64,000 nt of DNA from Beaufortia kweichowensis. Its lineage: Eukaryota > Chordata > Actinopteri > Cypriniformes > Gastromyzontidae. The stretch lies in NCBI GenBank assembly GCA_019155185.1, contig CM032802.1:13931638-13995637 (forward strand). Direction: 5' to 3'. The translations under genes were made by a program, and so were the position numbers. Below, in pieces: positions 1 to 13,544 of this stretch. Position 1 is the first letter of the stretch. Each line of letters begins with the position of its first letter. The notes beneath the pieces were generated by a model. That model saw nothing but the letters and a program-made list of their open reading frames with translations. It did no database searches and was not told the origin of the DNA.

Positions 1-257
1 ATCAACATTATAATATTACCACCACAGGCTACTACACATGTTTTGTGTGGTAAATCATTATTATAACACTCCTGACAATAAAATAATAGCATTATTAGCT
101 CTGCTTTATGTTGTTGATATTGTTACGTTCCTCACCATCTCCCCCATCTTTATTACAATTGCTTTGAGGCAGTGGCTGTATTGAACTTTGTATTAAAGCC
201 TTACTACAATATCAGTTAATGACAGCAGTTGTATTTTGTGTATATTCGCTCATAAAG

Positions 258-421
258 GATGTAAAATGAAGACATGGTCTGGCTGGACTGAATGCACTAA
301 GCTGTGTGGCGGCGGCATCCAGGAGCGTCTGATGACAGCCAAGAAGAGATTCAAGAACGCACAACTAACCAGCTGTAAGGACCGAAAAGAGATGCGAGCC
401 TGCAACGTTCATCCCTGCTAG
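258..421 (+). CDS. spon1: Last coding exon of spon1 (F-spondin), partial gene
   Basis: This exon encodes the C-terminal thrombospondin type-1 repeat (TSR) of F-spondin, a secreted extracellular-matrix protein of the floor plate and other tissues that acts in axon guidance and cell adhesion. It reads as about 54 residues followed by a TAG stop at 419-421. The TSR signature is clear: a W-x2-W-x2-C start (WSGWTEC), then KLCGGG, six cysteines, and the end ACNVHPC. The end and the KLCGGGIQER stretch are as I remember them for vertebrate SPON1. The exon start is placed after the AG at 256-257; the first two bases complete a split glycine codon. The pyrimidine tract before it is weak. Upstream exons lie outside the window, so a or b paralogue status cannot be decided. 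Family assignment is confident; the exact acceptor is likely. Confidence 0.9.
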
Positions 422-2307
422 GGCTGTGCTGAACAGCCTTATGGGACGGCACCGTGTCCAGAGTGTGGCCAGGCTGTGACACATTTTCTAGCTGTATTTT
501 AATGCACACTGTATGGGGTGGCCAGTTGCAACAGCTAGTCAGTTATTTCTTATTTTGTAGAATTTATAGAAACCCAGGCCGTAAGAGACCTGTAAACAAA
601 ACGGAAAGGGCGCTGAAAACAATGTGTGGTACAAATTCAGATGTATATGCATTAATGTTTGGGAGTAACAACTGTTTTGAAGATTGATTTTTCACAAGGA
701 AGATTGTGGCATATTAGAGATCAGTGTATTCTGACATGAAAAGCAAAACAAATTTCTGCTTTTATACTCTGTCTTGATACACAGCCATACACACAGAAAA
801 TAACATCCCACACAGACATTATATTCTTTCTAATGTCTTCTCAATGATACCTATCTGATAATGAAATATCAGAAATATCAGAGCTCAAAAAGAAAGAGAA
901 TGCTGTTACATGAACAGGCCAGAAGAATCACAAGTACTCGTTGACCTTACTATTATAATCTGAAATCAAAGTGATAAGAAGTGTTTTGTAGTGTCACAAT
1001 GATCACAAATGTCAAGATATTTCAGCAAACATTCAGCAGAACACATTTTCTTTCAGGATGGTTTGCATCTAAACATCTAAGCTAAATCTAAACAATTCTT
1101 CTATTCATTTTTAAATCTGCTGGTAATTTAGACAAGGGCCATTCATTTTGTTACGCTCAGTGGCAGAAATGCCTTCTGATGTAAAACTATGGATTTGTAA
1201 AAAGTTTGTTTTTCGTTTTGTGATAATGAAAGTAATATAGGCCTACTGTACACCTGGAATGACATTAGGGCGAATGAATATTCAGAGAATTTTTATTTTT
1301 AGGTGAACTGTAGCCCAAACTTTACATGTATGACTTTCATTGCATTGCATAAGAAAATAATGAACTAAGCGGCATCTGCAAAAAGGAACAATCTTTTCTC
1401 AGAGTATGACGTTTTAAGCCATTTTTATAATGATTTTGAAGCATTTGGTGTCAAATTTACACAGTCAGAGTTACCGCAGGTGCAATTTATCACATTATAT
1501 ATATTTAATCATGGAATGTCAAAATACTTCTTTGTCCTAAAATATTGAATTGTTTTATCACTTCAAACCTATAAAAAGTTGGGTCATTTGATTGCGCTCG
1601 AAATGTTTGTGCCATCATTCTTTTTTAAGCATGTCTTAGGTGCCCTAATGCTTTTATTTTCTTAAAGAAAAAACAGATAACTTTACGCCCATGTCTGTAG
1701 GGTGTATGTGTGTTTTGAATAGTCATTAATAAGAAGAACCAGCCCCTGTCATTCATAGAGACTATTTTAGACTATTTTACCAAACCACTCAATGCTTTTA
1801 TATATGCAGGCCTAAGAGCTGGTCATTTTATTTTAACATGCTCTTTTCCCAGTAGTATTTGCCATGTATGCAAAAAACATAGTGTAATCGTATTGTTGTG
1901 AGAAAATGTATTATTCTTGAGTAATGAAAATGCTGTAAGCCGATTCGCGTACGTAACAGACCGTTTTTGTCGTCCTCAGTGATGATTTCCTTGAAGTGTA
2001 ATATTCCTCAAACTAAAAAGCACATACAGTATAGCCAGCCATTCCAGACTTTTATATGTGTCATGTGTCAAACAAATGCTGTCTATGATTTTGTGTCATA
2101 CTGTACCACATGTGGATGCTATTCAAATGGAAATATTTTTAATTTGATGAATTTTAATTTGTATTGTTTATATGTAGCAGCCCTTCCTGGGTTTTTTTGA
2201 TAAGAAATTATTCTTACCAAAGTCTTGCGTAGATGTTTTGTAGTGGTCTCCCATTGTACCCCAGTGATATGATTCATATTTTTTGAAGATTTCACCTTTA
2301 CAATAAA
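422..2307 (+). other. spon1: Probable spon1 3'UTR
   Basis: AT-rich sequence without a supported coding region follows the spon1 stop. The first canonical AATAAA on the + strand after the stop that I noticed is at 2302-2307, which would give a 3'UTR of about 1.9 kb. The short open frames here look like chance frames. The 3' end is inferred, not shown. Confidence 0.4.
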
Positions 2308-5300
2308 AGGAAATATGAAAGTGCCTAAATAACTGCCTGATTATGTGATATGATAAGGAATTTATGTTACATGGACTACAATAATTAACTGCCAATCATT
2401 TAAACAATGAAATACTGTATAAAATGCTTTTGATTTCATTAAAACCTATTTAAAATATGTTAATAAGTTTGGTTTAAATTAACTGGCTTCATTGCCGTTT
2501 TAGACCCGAAAGCGCACACCAGTACATTATTGGGCTAATACACACATAAAATATTTTCACATTCATGCACATTCATGGAAAATGTTGTTTTGTATGTAAA
2601 TCAGTTTTCACTTTACCTAAGGCTTAGGGGAAAACCAGAGTACTTGAGGAAAACATACAAACTCCACAGAGAAAATCAGCCAATACTCGAACTGGGGAGC
2701 CTCGTGTTGTAGACATCTGTGCCATTCCCTGGGAATGAAACCCACAACATTTAGAATACTCCACCAGTTGAGCTACAGAAAAGCCCTGAGTTTCTGCCAA
2801 AAAACATTACAGTTTATATTGTTTAAAAATGCTATATAAATTGTCTTTAACATTCATGCGCTTAACAACTAAAAATACAACTGTGTCTCCTGTGTTCAGA
2901 CACCAGAGGGAGATATTAAGACATGGAAGTTTGTATGTCAGCCAAGTTTTTGGAAAATAGCATGTTTACCCTTCTGTCAGATCTAGGTGTGTTTGTCTGA
3001 CCCAGCAAAATACAAATGTATATGTTTTGTTCTGTAATACAAATTGATGTTATTTGCCTAGTTTCATTTAAGCAGATTCTTTAATCGAAGCGGATCATTT
3101 TCCCTCTGAGACGCAGCCTTGTAAGATGTTTTATGTGCTCCAGGGAATGTGTATCACAGTTTCACAGATCGGGTGTGGAAAGGCCTCAAACTTGGAGAAC
3201 ATGTGAAAGAGAGCTGAAAGAGAGTGAGACTGACGTCACACACCAAGTTAACAAGTCAAAAATAGAAGGTGAGATGAGGAAGAACTGCAATGCCAAAGTC
3301 ACGATATGAGTGCATCTGCCAAAAAGCATTACTATTTTTAACATCGACATTTTACAATTGGGTTGCAATTGTTAAAAAACATACAGTATCTCTGTAACGA
3401 TCATGTAACAAATGAACATTTTACAACTGAACATTTTTTACAACTATAAACCATACCACAACACAATAAAGACTGGACGGTAAAGGAATGGGGAGTGTGT
3501 TTAAATAGAAGTCTAAGATGAGGTAGATTGCTGACAGGTGAGAGTGATGAGGAAACAGGAGACAGGATGAGGGAGCATGAAGGATGACGTGAAATTATAA
3601 TATACATATACACAAACATATAAAAGCATTGATCTAATAGATAGGTTATTAATATTAGCCTATCTTGTATTTTAAGTAAGTGACTGATATATTTCCTCTG
3701 ATCTTAAAAAAAAAACTTTTAATCATAAAGTATATGTCTTATTATTTGTAATATATGTTTTATGATAAAAAGTATAACTGTACAATATTAATTTCTTTCA
3801 TTTCTTTAATCACAAAAATAAAATTAAATTTAAAAAATGTTTTAACATGGGTTACTTGAACTGAACAATATGCAGCACAAAGAGCACAAAAAGAAGGGAA
3901 CTCTTTCAAGTATTCTTTGAAGAGCATCTCAGCGTGAGACCGCTTGAAACATTTATGCAACAAGTATGGCAACTTTGTCAATAATCTTACAGTCAAGATA
4001 AAATCTTGTTTTGTAGCTATATACCAAATCCTAGTGTATTTATCTGAGCATGCATCTTACCAGCAATCAACAATGAATTAGAAAATATATGTTTATATGG
4101 GATTAGTGTATTTCTTCAGCTATCCAAAATGATGTGGCACACCCACTGGAAAAGCTGTTAAGGGGGAACCCATGACAGCTCCTGGTTTGGCAACAAATTC
4201 ATAGACTGAACAGCTCTGTTGCAGAACATTCTTCTCTCATCTCTCCTGTTGGAAAGGGGAAACTCTTTGTCCAATGCTTGAAATGCTTTTCACACTCGTA
4301 CCACGCAGGGGCAACAAAACACCTAATAAAATACGGAAAATAGATTACAGCTGATATAGGGTTGGAGGAAAGGGCATGAAGTCAGATACAAAAGAATGAA
4401 TGCAGCTCAGATTTTCAGTCTTTATTGCTCACCTGATTATCATGAGTTTATCCATGCAGCTTTTGAATGTAGTTGCCATGGGAACATTAGTGATGGTCTG
4501 AACCCTCATAAGCTGCAGTCTCTGACAAATTCTGTTGCCATTCTGTTGCCTGACCCCATGCTGCGCTTTGCTCCAGCATACCAAATAAAGCATGCACTGT
4601 GTGTTTACATATTACACACACAATACACACAAAGACATCTTCCAATACTTATTCTACGTTTGCTAGAGATACAATCGTGATGTCAAAGGATGAGATAATG
4701 GTTTGTGTGGAGTATTTGGGTGAATTATTCAGTGTTCTGATTTAAACATGACACAATGCTGTCGCTATGGCTACCCAGTTATGCCTTGGAGAGGGCTCCA
4801 TTAGGAAATGTCATAGTGATGGCTGTTGACATACAGTAAGCATTTATATCCACAGAAAAACACTACAGTAAGATGGACACGTGTTTGGGAATTGCTTAAA
4901 TAAGCACAATGTTGGGCTTTCTAGTATTTCCCTGCTCATAAAGATTTGTTTCTCTTTCATGTGTGCATTGTGTAACGGCATGTATCCACTCATAATCACT
5001 GAATTCACACTCTGCTGACATCTAAATGAGCTGAACGATGGCCCTGCTGGTGCTGCCCACTCTCTTGTCCTTTTGCAGTGCTGGATTCTGACTGGTCAGT
5101 GATCGGTGTATAACTGGGTTATCTCAGACAAACAATTTCCTGTGCATCACTCTGCATTCTCTTTTTTCCTAACAAATGTATTTAGGTGTTTATAAAGCAA
5201 GGCATGCTGATGAAACGGGTGTCTCTTATACAGTACCATTCAGCAGCAGAAATTATGTATTCAGCCCTTCTGGGATTGTGAATCTTCCTCTGATTGCATT

Positions 5301-5318
5301 GATCCATTACACGTTTCC

Positions 5319-5370
5319 ACACACACGCACGCACGCACGCACGCACGCACACACACACGCACACACACTC
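5319..5370. repeat. (ACGC)n/(AC)n microsatellite
   Basis: Uninterrupted alternation of 'acgc' units followed by 'ac' units. Short frames read through it on both strands are repeat artefacts. Confidence 0.9.
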
Positions 5371-6058
5371 TGAGGCACTGAGAAGATAAACAATTTCAAC
5401 CTCCAGCAAACATTGAAATGAGCAAGGGCGGGTGGTCGCTAATGCGTTCTTGTCTTAACGCACAAGATCATTTTAAACTGTGAACTGTATTCAAACGATG
5501 GATCACAAGAAACAAAACTGAATCCACCCAGGCCACTACACAATATATTTTATTTTGTAATGGCGATTTGCGCCAGACTTCAATAAACATTTCCTTACAT
5601 TCTCAATTTCTTGGTACATAATATTGTATTTATGTTTCCTTGTTTATGGTGTATGGGGAAGCCAAAGACAAATTTTCAATTTGTGGACAATAAAAGTAAC
5701 TAAACTAGAATAAAATGTAACAAATAATTTTTTTTAATTAATTAATTAATAATTGATCATTTTTATTAACATGTTATCTCCAAATAAGCCTAAAATAGTA
5801 ATAGTTTTTACACTTTAGAAGACCACTGTTCTTACCTACTGAGTTAGATTTACTTTAATAATGGATGTATATCCTTTTTGGAGCTTCACCATTTTAGATG
5901 CCATATAAGATAGTATGACAGCATTTTTATATAAAGTTACTTGTTTGTGTTTAGCTAAAGTCATATACAGCTGGGATGACATGATAGTGATGGGAGAATT
6001 TTTACATTTGGGTAAACTATTCCTTTAACTTTATCTTAAACGATGTTAATCTTTAACT

Positions 6059-6138
6059 GTACTATTAAGTATAGTGATTTATTACTATACAGTATAGTGA
6101 TTTATAACTATACAGTATAGTGATTTATTACTATACAA
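6059..6138. repeat. 26-bp tandem repeat, about three copies
   Basis: The unit 'tatagtgatttattactata' plus a few bases recurs three times with one or two changes. Each unit is itself partly palindromic (tatagt/actata). It stops a few bases before the solo LTR. Confidence 0.75.
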
Positions 6139-6147
6139 TCTTGCTGT

Positions 6148-6419
6148 TGTCACAGCCCTGTGTGTTCCCCAGGACTTCATTTCCCATAATCCTTTGCACT
6201 CCACTCACCTGTTTCCACTTACTCGTCTTCTGTGATCACCTGCACCTGCCCCCTGTCATCAAGGACTCTATTTATACCATGCATCTTCCCTTTGTCTTTG
6301 TCTAGTGTTAAAGTTATGCTATGTGTATCGTGTGGTTCCTGTTTCGGCGTAAAGATTATTCCGTGTACTCCTGTCTCTGTGCTTCCTTGTGTCTTCAAGG
6401 TACACAGCAACCTGTAACT
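6148..6419 (+). mobile_element. Solo LTR, same family as the 20.2-22.4 kb element
   Basis: Starts 'tgtcacagccctgtgtgttc' and ends 'cacagcaacctgtaac' plus t, about 272 bp. It aligns along its length with the LTRs of the element at 20211-22448, including the TATA-like 'tctatttatac' and the 'gtaaagattattccgtgta' section. A 5-bp direct repeat 'gctgt' flanks it (6143-6147 and 6420-6424), as expected for an integrase-made target duplication. The last base is T where the related LTR has A. Only the LTR is present, so the element was probably lost by LTR-LTR recombination. Confidence 0.85.
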
Positions 6420-6424
6420 GCTGT

Positions 6425-9300
6425 CTGTTGCCTACATAGAGAGCATCCTAACTGACATGCATCTAGTCAGAAAAAGCAGTACTCGTGAATGAGACTTGAC
6501 TTGATGTGGGTTTTTTTTTTTCAATTAAATATATTTTATAATCAACATCTCTTTCGTATCATCCACCATATTGGACTCTCCCCTTCGTGTAATGCACTGT
6601 TTTAGGATCTTTTTTAAAAAGTTTTCACTGATAATCACAACATCAGTTTATCTTCTGCTAGTTTATCTACTGTATGCATATATACATGTTCTGCATTATC
6701 ATATTAAAGGCTCCTGATCAGAAGTGTTGAGACAACAGTCAGATTCTTTTATCTGCTATGGTCCATGTTAGAGGCAGATAGAATTTCCTCACTAACTACA
6801 TTATCTCAAACTACATTAACTCAAACTTTTCTCTTATAGAAAATAGACCTTTCCATTTATTAAACATTATCACTTACAATATTTGAGGAAATATGTTGCG
6901 CATCCTCTTTAATACAGCTGGCCCTGGCCCACAAGAGGCGTGTTCGACTTCATGCTGCACCACATGATGTCAAAACACCTTCTCAAATTGCAGTTAGTCA
7001 GATGATTATTCATAATATGATGTTGTAGTTGAGATAAAGGGTTAACTATCTCTGTGATAATGAGTAGTATGTGAATTTGTATTATTTAGTTGAATGATGA
7101 CATTTTGTTTTCCAAATCTAATTTACTAGGCACAGACTTGATAGATTATTTTAGTTCAGTGGTGTGCAATGCTGCTGGTCCAGCAGAGATTTGCTTCAAC
7201 CGTAATTAAACACACCTGATCAAGCTAATCAATGTTTTCAGTATTAGAATTCCAAGGCAGATGTAACTGGTTGGAGCTAAACTCTGCAGGACATTAACCC
7301 TCCAGGACCACTGCCCACTCCTGTGTTAGCTTGTTAACTGCTTAATAAATGCTCTCTTCTATTGTGTCTGTTTTGTGCATGTGTGTCTTGTGCATGTGTG
7401 TGTGCTGTATGTATACGTGTTGTCCGTAATTGGGAGTGTATTTACTCACTTTGATATTTCACATTTTTCTTTCTTTTATATATTTAATTTGTTGCTTACT
7501 GTTAATGTTGTTTCCTATACACCTGTTTGTTAACAATGCAAATTGTAAAAAGCACTATACAAATAAAACAGAGTTGAGTTAACACGGCGCTATGCGCTGT
7601 TCTAAAAATGCAAGGTGCGGGCACTTGACAGCGCTTGAAGCGCAGCGGTTTTCAACTTTCCGAGAGAAAAGTTAGAAAATGCTTGTATAAAAGACATTTA
7701 TACATTTTGAAGCCTAAATACAATCGTCAGATATAAAAAGCACGGTCACCACCATTAACGTCACCGCCACCAAGCGTAATATGTATGCTTGATAATTGTG
7801 CACTAAATAAACTTAAGAGATTATGTTTCAGTGTGTTATGTTTGAACGTGTACTGCAGTTTGCATACCACTTGCCAATTCATTTAAAATACCTGCGCTTA
7901 CCATTCTGACACCTGTAGTTCCTTTTAGCAACTTATTAGCAACATTTTAAAGACACGGTATAGGTTTATTACTGGTGTGTGTTATGTCGTAGAATAAAAC
8001 GTGAACATATTTAGAGTGTTTGTTAACCATAGACCTTATTTCAGTAATTTAACCAAAAACCCATTTTTAAAAAAACATCGACTTCAGCGATGGAACCAGA
8101 AGTGCTGAAACACTAACTCGCTTCTGGGTTTTGCATACAAAAAAACGTAATCTCTGGACCACTCTAGTTCCTGACAAACCTGGGCTGTCAATTTGTTTAA
8201 ATAGGTTTAAGCGAGACAGACAACATTAACAACTATTTGCAGCTATTTCAGTAAATAATAACTTGAAATGTAAATTTTTTACTGTACTTACTATATTTAT
8301 TTACTGGGGATTGATAGAGTAAATCAGTTAATATTGTTAAACAGTTAATGCTAACCCCAAGTTAACCGTGGTTACCCAGCAATCACAGTTTAACCACTGT
8401 ATTTGTACAAATTGCCAAAAAATATAATTACTACACTTTTACTATATTAAAATTACATTTATTAATACAAACCTCACATAAGCATAAATTTAGAGATTAT
8501 GAATAAAATCATATAAATGTTACCATTAACCACAAAAACATGCACAATTATAAACACACACACGTTAGCTAACTATCGTTGAAATAAGAAATTAACCAGT
8601 AACTCGTTAAAATGTAAAAAAAAGAAAACGCAGTAATTTAATCATTTTACCAGTGAGTGTGTTTGGGTAACACTGAAGTAAATGGGAATCCGTGCAGTGT
8701 TTGGAACAGTTGGATGCTCCATGACACAATTTACTTCTGCATTCCATTCTTGCAATGGCCGTCTATGAGAGTGTCAGACTCAGTTTCTCTATGGCTCTGA
8801 TATCTACTAACTTTCAAGTCTGGCTACACATAGACCATGCGTCATGAAATGACACTTACAGCTTGTAGATATTAACATTGCGAAAATATGATGGGATATC
8901 AATCATGTCATGCACTGCCTGACAAAAAGAACAATGAATTTGGACATGATAATCCAGATAATCCAATTTATTTATTTATAACCAGATGCCCAGACCACGG
9001 ACTCCTTTCAGTGTGGAAAAACAGTGGCTTGGACTCCTTGTAGATGTCTCATTTTTAAATAAAATAAAATGAACTGTAAAAGGCAAAGTATCATTACAAT
9101 TAATCTCCTCAAGACCTCTATAATCTTAAAACCTCTATAATTTCATTTGATTGCCTCGGCTCTCTAGGCTGTTGGGCCATATGTGTAATGAAAAGGGTTG
9201 TAAAACAGATGAGGTGTTTTCAAATTTTTTCTTTTGTTAGTAGCGTCATTGCTTTACGTTAGCAAGTTACCCAGCCTGGATGCTGGTTGGATTATGTAGG
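6425..9300. other. Intergenic DNA, old interspersed repeats only
   Basis: No gene is supported. It includes a common fish repeat at 7141-7325 and, at about 7540-7580, a repeat tail reading in reverse like 'ttatttgtatagtgcttttt'. A segment near 8090-8180 also reads like a generic fish repeat but I could not classify it. Confidence 0.4.
7141..7325. repeat. Non-autonomous DNA-transposon-like repeat
   Basis: Begins 'ttcagtggtgtgcaatgctg' and ends 'ccaggaccactgcccactcc'. The middle contains 'ctgcaggacattaaccctcc' and 'cacacctgatcaagctaatc'. This wording belongs to a very abundant short repeat of fish genomes (from memory). The superfamily cannot be fixed from this copy. Confidence 0.5.
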
Positions 9301-9301
9301 G

Positions 9302-9480
9302 GCAGTTGTATCTTGCTGGTTAGAGAGTTGGACTCGTGACCAAAAGGTTGCCGGTTTGATTCCCAACAGAAAACAACTGAGGTGCCTTTGATCGAGACAC
9401 CATACCCCCAATTGTTCCCAGTGTGCCACTGGTCACTTACAGGTCACTTTGAATAAATGCGTCTGCTAGATGAATAAATG
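9302..9480 (+). mobile_element. tRNA-derived SINE with L2-like 3' tail
   Basis: The head is tRNA-like: 'gctggttagagagttggact' followed by 'cgtgaccaaaaggttgccgg' and a B-box-like 'ggtttgattcc' at 9353-9363. The tail 'aataaatgcgtctgctagat' ends in short aataaatg repeats. The tail resembles the 3' end of fish L2 LINEs, which is the usual arrangement for HE-type SINEs that borrow L2 machinery. It is a dispersed element, not a functional tRNA gene, since there is no cloverleaf-length unit. Confidence 0.7.
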
Positions 9481-9665
9481 AAGTTATGTCCTTGTGATGT
9501 CTATTGTGAATCATTACACATGCTCTGCTTGTGAAACTAAAAGGACTATGAAAATGAAGCAACATTTTACTGGTTTGACTGCCAGTAACTTCATAAATTC
9601 ATCCATGCATTTAAATTCATGCATTTTGACTTGCATTGCATTATTCTATATGTTTGTTTCTGAGT

Positions 9666-9745
9666 ATGTGCAATCCCTGGGATTGAGACAATAAGCCTGG
9701 CATTGCTAGCACCATGCTCTAACCACTGAGCTACAGTAAAGGCTG
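9666..9745 (-). repeat. Antisense tRNA-like SINE head fragment
   Basis: On the minus strand this reads like a SINE tRNA head: 'ctgtagctcagtggttagag' followed by 'catggtgctagcaatgccag' and a B-box-like stretch. It is short, lacks a tail and is probably a truncated SINE. Confidence 0.5.
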
Positions 9746-11502
9746 TGATGTTTTTCATGTCTATAGCTGAATGCTATTAGGAAACATTGTAAGAGCTCTT
9801 AATCATTCCTTTAAAAAATCTTAATGCTTCATGCTTCATCATTTGATAATGAATTGGAGCTTATGTGGAATGAAGATGGAGAGAGACAGACTCGCAATAA
9901 ATCAATTGAAAAGAAGAGCTTACAGCTTCACCTTCATTCATCAAGCCCTGTGTCACCATGACAACAGTCTCCAGCCCATGTGGGTACCACAAAGATTAGA
10001 AAAACATATCCATGCTGTATATTAGAGTCAAATTAGACGTGCGGCACCTCTTTCAGTTTAACAACGCTACCTGTGAGGTATCATTTTGTTTAGGGAATAT
10101 CAATAAACTAATTTCATGCAGGAGATCAGACCAATCCCAAAATTAGATGTAAGGTGAAATAGCTTGCAGGAAATGACAGCAGGATTCTCCACACATATCA
10201 GGAGTCTGTGAAATCTATTTCTGTCTCAGTAAACTGCAGGCCAATAAACAATGTAGGCTTCTGTAGGCTTCGACTGCATGTTTGCACTGCAATGTTCGAT
10301 GTACCGCATAGTTGCCTGTGGCTCACATCAGTTTGTGTTTCTGTAGCAACAGCTTCCTTCAAACCCTGACAAGCGTTCCTGTGTTTGCTGGTGTGTTTTT
10401 TAAGTGTGCGTGTGTGTATTCTCTAAGCAGGAATTGAAATCCTACGCAGAGGAGGAAGCAACCCTCCATCTATTCATCCAGTGCAGGGAGGAGCAGTATG
10501 GAGTAGTGGGGAGGTCTCAGCAGAGCTCACATCCCATCAGGTGACTCTCTCGCACTTATCCGAATTTGAATAGCATCTGAGCTCTCTAACCAGCTTTCAT
10601 GGTCTACTGCTTGCTGAGAGACAATAATCTAATAGTTTTGAATAATTTAGAACAGATGTTTCTCTATTAAGAGTACAATGTCCACACAATCTTTTGATTA
10701 TAGAAATTGTTCTTTGAATATAAAAAATATTTTCTGTTCTGCCCTCTTAATTAAGATTTTTGTCTGAAATCATCTACAGAGATGCATGTACAAAAATTTA
10801 AAATGCTTCCCCAAGAAAGCAATAACATTTAATGAAGAGCAAATGAAGACCACATCTTTACCTCCAAGAACCTCTAGAGATTCAGAAGAGTCTTAAATGT
10901 CTTATGCTCACATTTGTCAATATAGCAAAGTCTGCACTCAAAAGTCAACATATATACATGCATAGGTCTGTTAATTAAAAATCTATTTATGGCTACTCTG
11001 TCTACAATGCCCTAGACATTTGTTAGAAAAATAAAAATTGATATTTAACTGAACCACATGTTTTTAATCTTTAAAAGAGTAATATCTTAGCCATACATTT
11101 TTTTCTGGTTTTTATGCATTACACATAACATTTATAAACTCTATTCCCCACACCGTGCTACCAGTAAAATAACCAAAAAATGACAGGTTGAACTCCTAGC
11201 CCCATCCCCAAGGTTAACTGTAAAGGTTGAAAGTCTTGTTATTCAGCACTAACATAAATGTTGATCCAGCCCTTGACAAAATCACTGCCACCTTTAATTT
11301 TATTCTGTCACCTTAGTTAATTTTATCTTTAGTTCTCAAAGCATGTGAAGACACTATTAGTAACTTTGCTGTTATCATGGCAATCAGAGCATGTCTACAT
11401 TTTTGTTGGCTGCTCATGCCAATTCTTAAAACATCACTTTTGCTGTTAAGAATCTGACCATGACCTGACCATGTTTTCCAAAGTTATGACATCATGACCC
11501 TT
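9746..11502. other. Intergenic DNA with nothing recognised
   Basis: Read on both strands, this gives only short chance frames and no repeat structure I can name. Confidence 0.4.
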
Positions 11503-11717
11503 CACTGTCAGAAAAACTGCTCAAAATGTGTACCTTTTGTCACCGGACTCCAAAAAGTACATATTTGCACCTGAAAAGTGCATATTAGTACCTCAAAGGT
11601 ACATATTGGTACCAAGTTTATACATATCCTTACCTAATGGTACATATTAGAAGCTTTTTTAAAAGATACTGCTCCAGTGACAAAAGGTACAAATTTAAAA
11701 AAAAAATTCTGACAGTG
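11503..11717. mobile_element. MITE with terminal inverted repeats
   Basis: About 215 bp. The ends are inverted: 'cactgtcagaa' at the left and 'ttctgacagtg' at the right. A second inverted pair lies inside ('gtaccttttgtcac' and 'gtgacaaaaggtac'). The centre is a run of 'gtacata' and 'ggtac' variants. No coding capacity. It fits a non-autonomous DNA transposon; the superfamily is not determined. Confidence 0.75.
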
Positions 11718-13540
11718 TTGGCTTGCGCACTGGAGGCACAAACATTACCGCAGTAACACTGACCTGCATAAAAGGACTGTACAGTAATTATGAACCTACA
11801 GCAATACTGCTTTAAACAATGTTAACTGTGAAAAAGAAAATACAAATGAAAATAAATCAACTTGAATTGCAGGCATTGCCACTGCTGGATACTCTGTTAT
11901 TAATGGACTTTGAAACTGGCCATAACTATGGAAACTTAGATGATAAAAATCTTTCTTTGTGTGTTGACTAAACATTGTGTATAATGTAGTAGGGCATATC
12001 GAGACAACTGACACCCAGTGTTCCTTGGTAAACCAATCTGGCAATCAGGCATTTTGACCGTTATTGTAAAATGCAGTTTAGTTTACAAGGAGATCAAAAC
12101 ATATTACTTAAGTAAAGTATAAGTACAGTAATTCTAAATTTGGATATATTTACTTTTCTACTAATAAATTTACTATTTAACTTTTAAAACTTAATTACTA
12201 TCTGTAAAATCACTCACAAAACTTGAGATATTGTTTATTCAACGATCAACCATCTTTTATCCATAATTCCAATGAGTTTTTCCATGCTAGCAGTACTTAA
12301 GCTCCCTCTGAATGAGCATGAGGAGGTGAGACAGTTGAACAGAGGAACACTTAGTGTGGAAATGATCCATGATCCAAGTTAATTACTGCTTTTACTGTTC
12401 AAGGCCACCTAATGGGTTTACTAGTGCTCACTCGGCAAAACATACACAGAACCACAACTTCTCTGATTCAGCAGCAAATGTATACAGTGTTCATTGAGTA
12501 TTTGATTTGGTCATTTGATTTAGTCATATAGTATCTGTATCGTAACAATCAAACACATGCACTGCTTAAATGCACTGCAAGTTGCTGTGGACAAAAATGT
12601 GACACATTACTCACTTTGTTTATGACACTTCATTAATTATTTGTAAGAAATAGATGACCATTCCAATGAGAGTGCTTGGAGACCCCTAGGGTGTTGTCAA
12701 GACATTGGGCACTAAACACCCTAGAGGTGCTTTGCTTTCTTTTTTTACTATGAGAAAAACAGCTCAGTCTTTGTAGCGATACAAAACATGCTGTGTTGTT
12801 GGCACAGCTACTGTCTTTGACAATGACTGTCTAAATGTAGGCCTTTCACACTTTACACAGTACACACTGTATTTAACTTTTATAAAAAAGGGATCTTTTT
12901 TATACTTTACATCTGCAACATGAATTTGAAAAAAAAATTAAGTTGGTCAAGGTGTTTAAGTGATAAAATGAATAAAGCCCAACACTGCACTACAGTGAAG
13001 TCTGAGGAATTGAGAATTATTAGCCCATTTTTTTCTGAAATGTTTTATAAGCTTATTACTTAGCCTATTAAGTACAAACTTTCTGCTAATACGTTTCCTA
13101 GTAGATTTAGGCCAAGACACAACATTTAAACTTGACAAACATGCACCTCGCATTAATCATTTGCAAATATAATATGTTATTAAGACATATTGAAAATATT
13201 TGTCAGTTTAATTCAATTGACTTCAATACAAATTTACTTTAATAGTGCTTTTTACAATTTTGCATTATTGCAAAACAGTTTAACATAATGTATAGAAAGG
13301 GAGTAGTAACAAAAGTCAAGACTTATAAATAAAAAAAACAACATAAAATACATGGTATTACTGCATTTTTTTAATATAACATTCATTAATAAAAATAACT
13401 TACGAAACTAACCTTATACAATAATCTAAATTGTGATCTAGCAGTTCATATAATAGTGATTGTAAACACTGTGTTTTTATTTTAATAAGATATATTATTA
13501 ATATTAAAAATAATTGTTTGTAAGATTCCAAATAAAAGGA
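11718..13540. other. Intergenic DNA, weak repeat traces
   Basis: No gene is supported. Around 12100-12180 there is a 'tacttaagtaaagtataagt' stretch typical of a fish hAT-derived repeat, and near 13225-13290 a short repeat tail ('aatagtgctttttacaattt'). Otherwise nothing. Confidence 0.35.
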
Positions 13541-13544
13541 TGCT

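Larger units (their letters stand above)
2308..6142. other. Intergenic DNA with degenerate repeats
   Basis: No coding region is supported. The stretch around 2630-2790 looks like old repeat debris: it has the 'aacatacaaactccacagag' type wording common in fish interspersed repeats, followed by an antisense tRNA-like segment ending in 'ttgagctac'. A mixed ACGC/CA microsatellite lies at 5319-5370. A 26-bp tandem repeat at about 6059-6138 abuts the solo LTR. Otherwise I see nothing in it. Confidence 0.5.

Noticed and set aside
454..687. 77-codon ORF after spon1
   Set aside because: No domain; it lies in the probable 3'UTR of spon1.
5182..5409. Cysteine/valine-rich 75-codon ORF
   Set aside because: Mostly the translation of the ACGC/AC microsatellite.
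9302..9375. tRNA gene
   Set aside because: It has A/B-box-like words but no complete cloverleaf, and it continues into a SINE body and L2-like tail.
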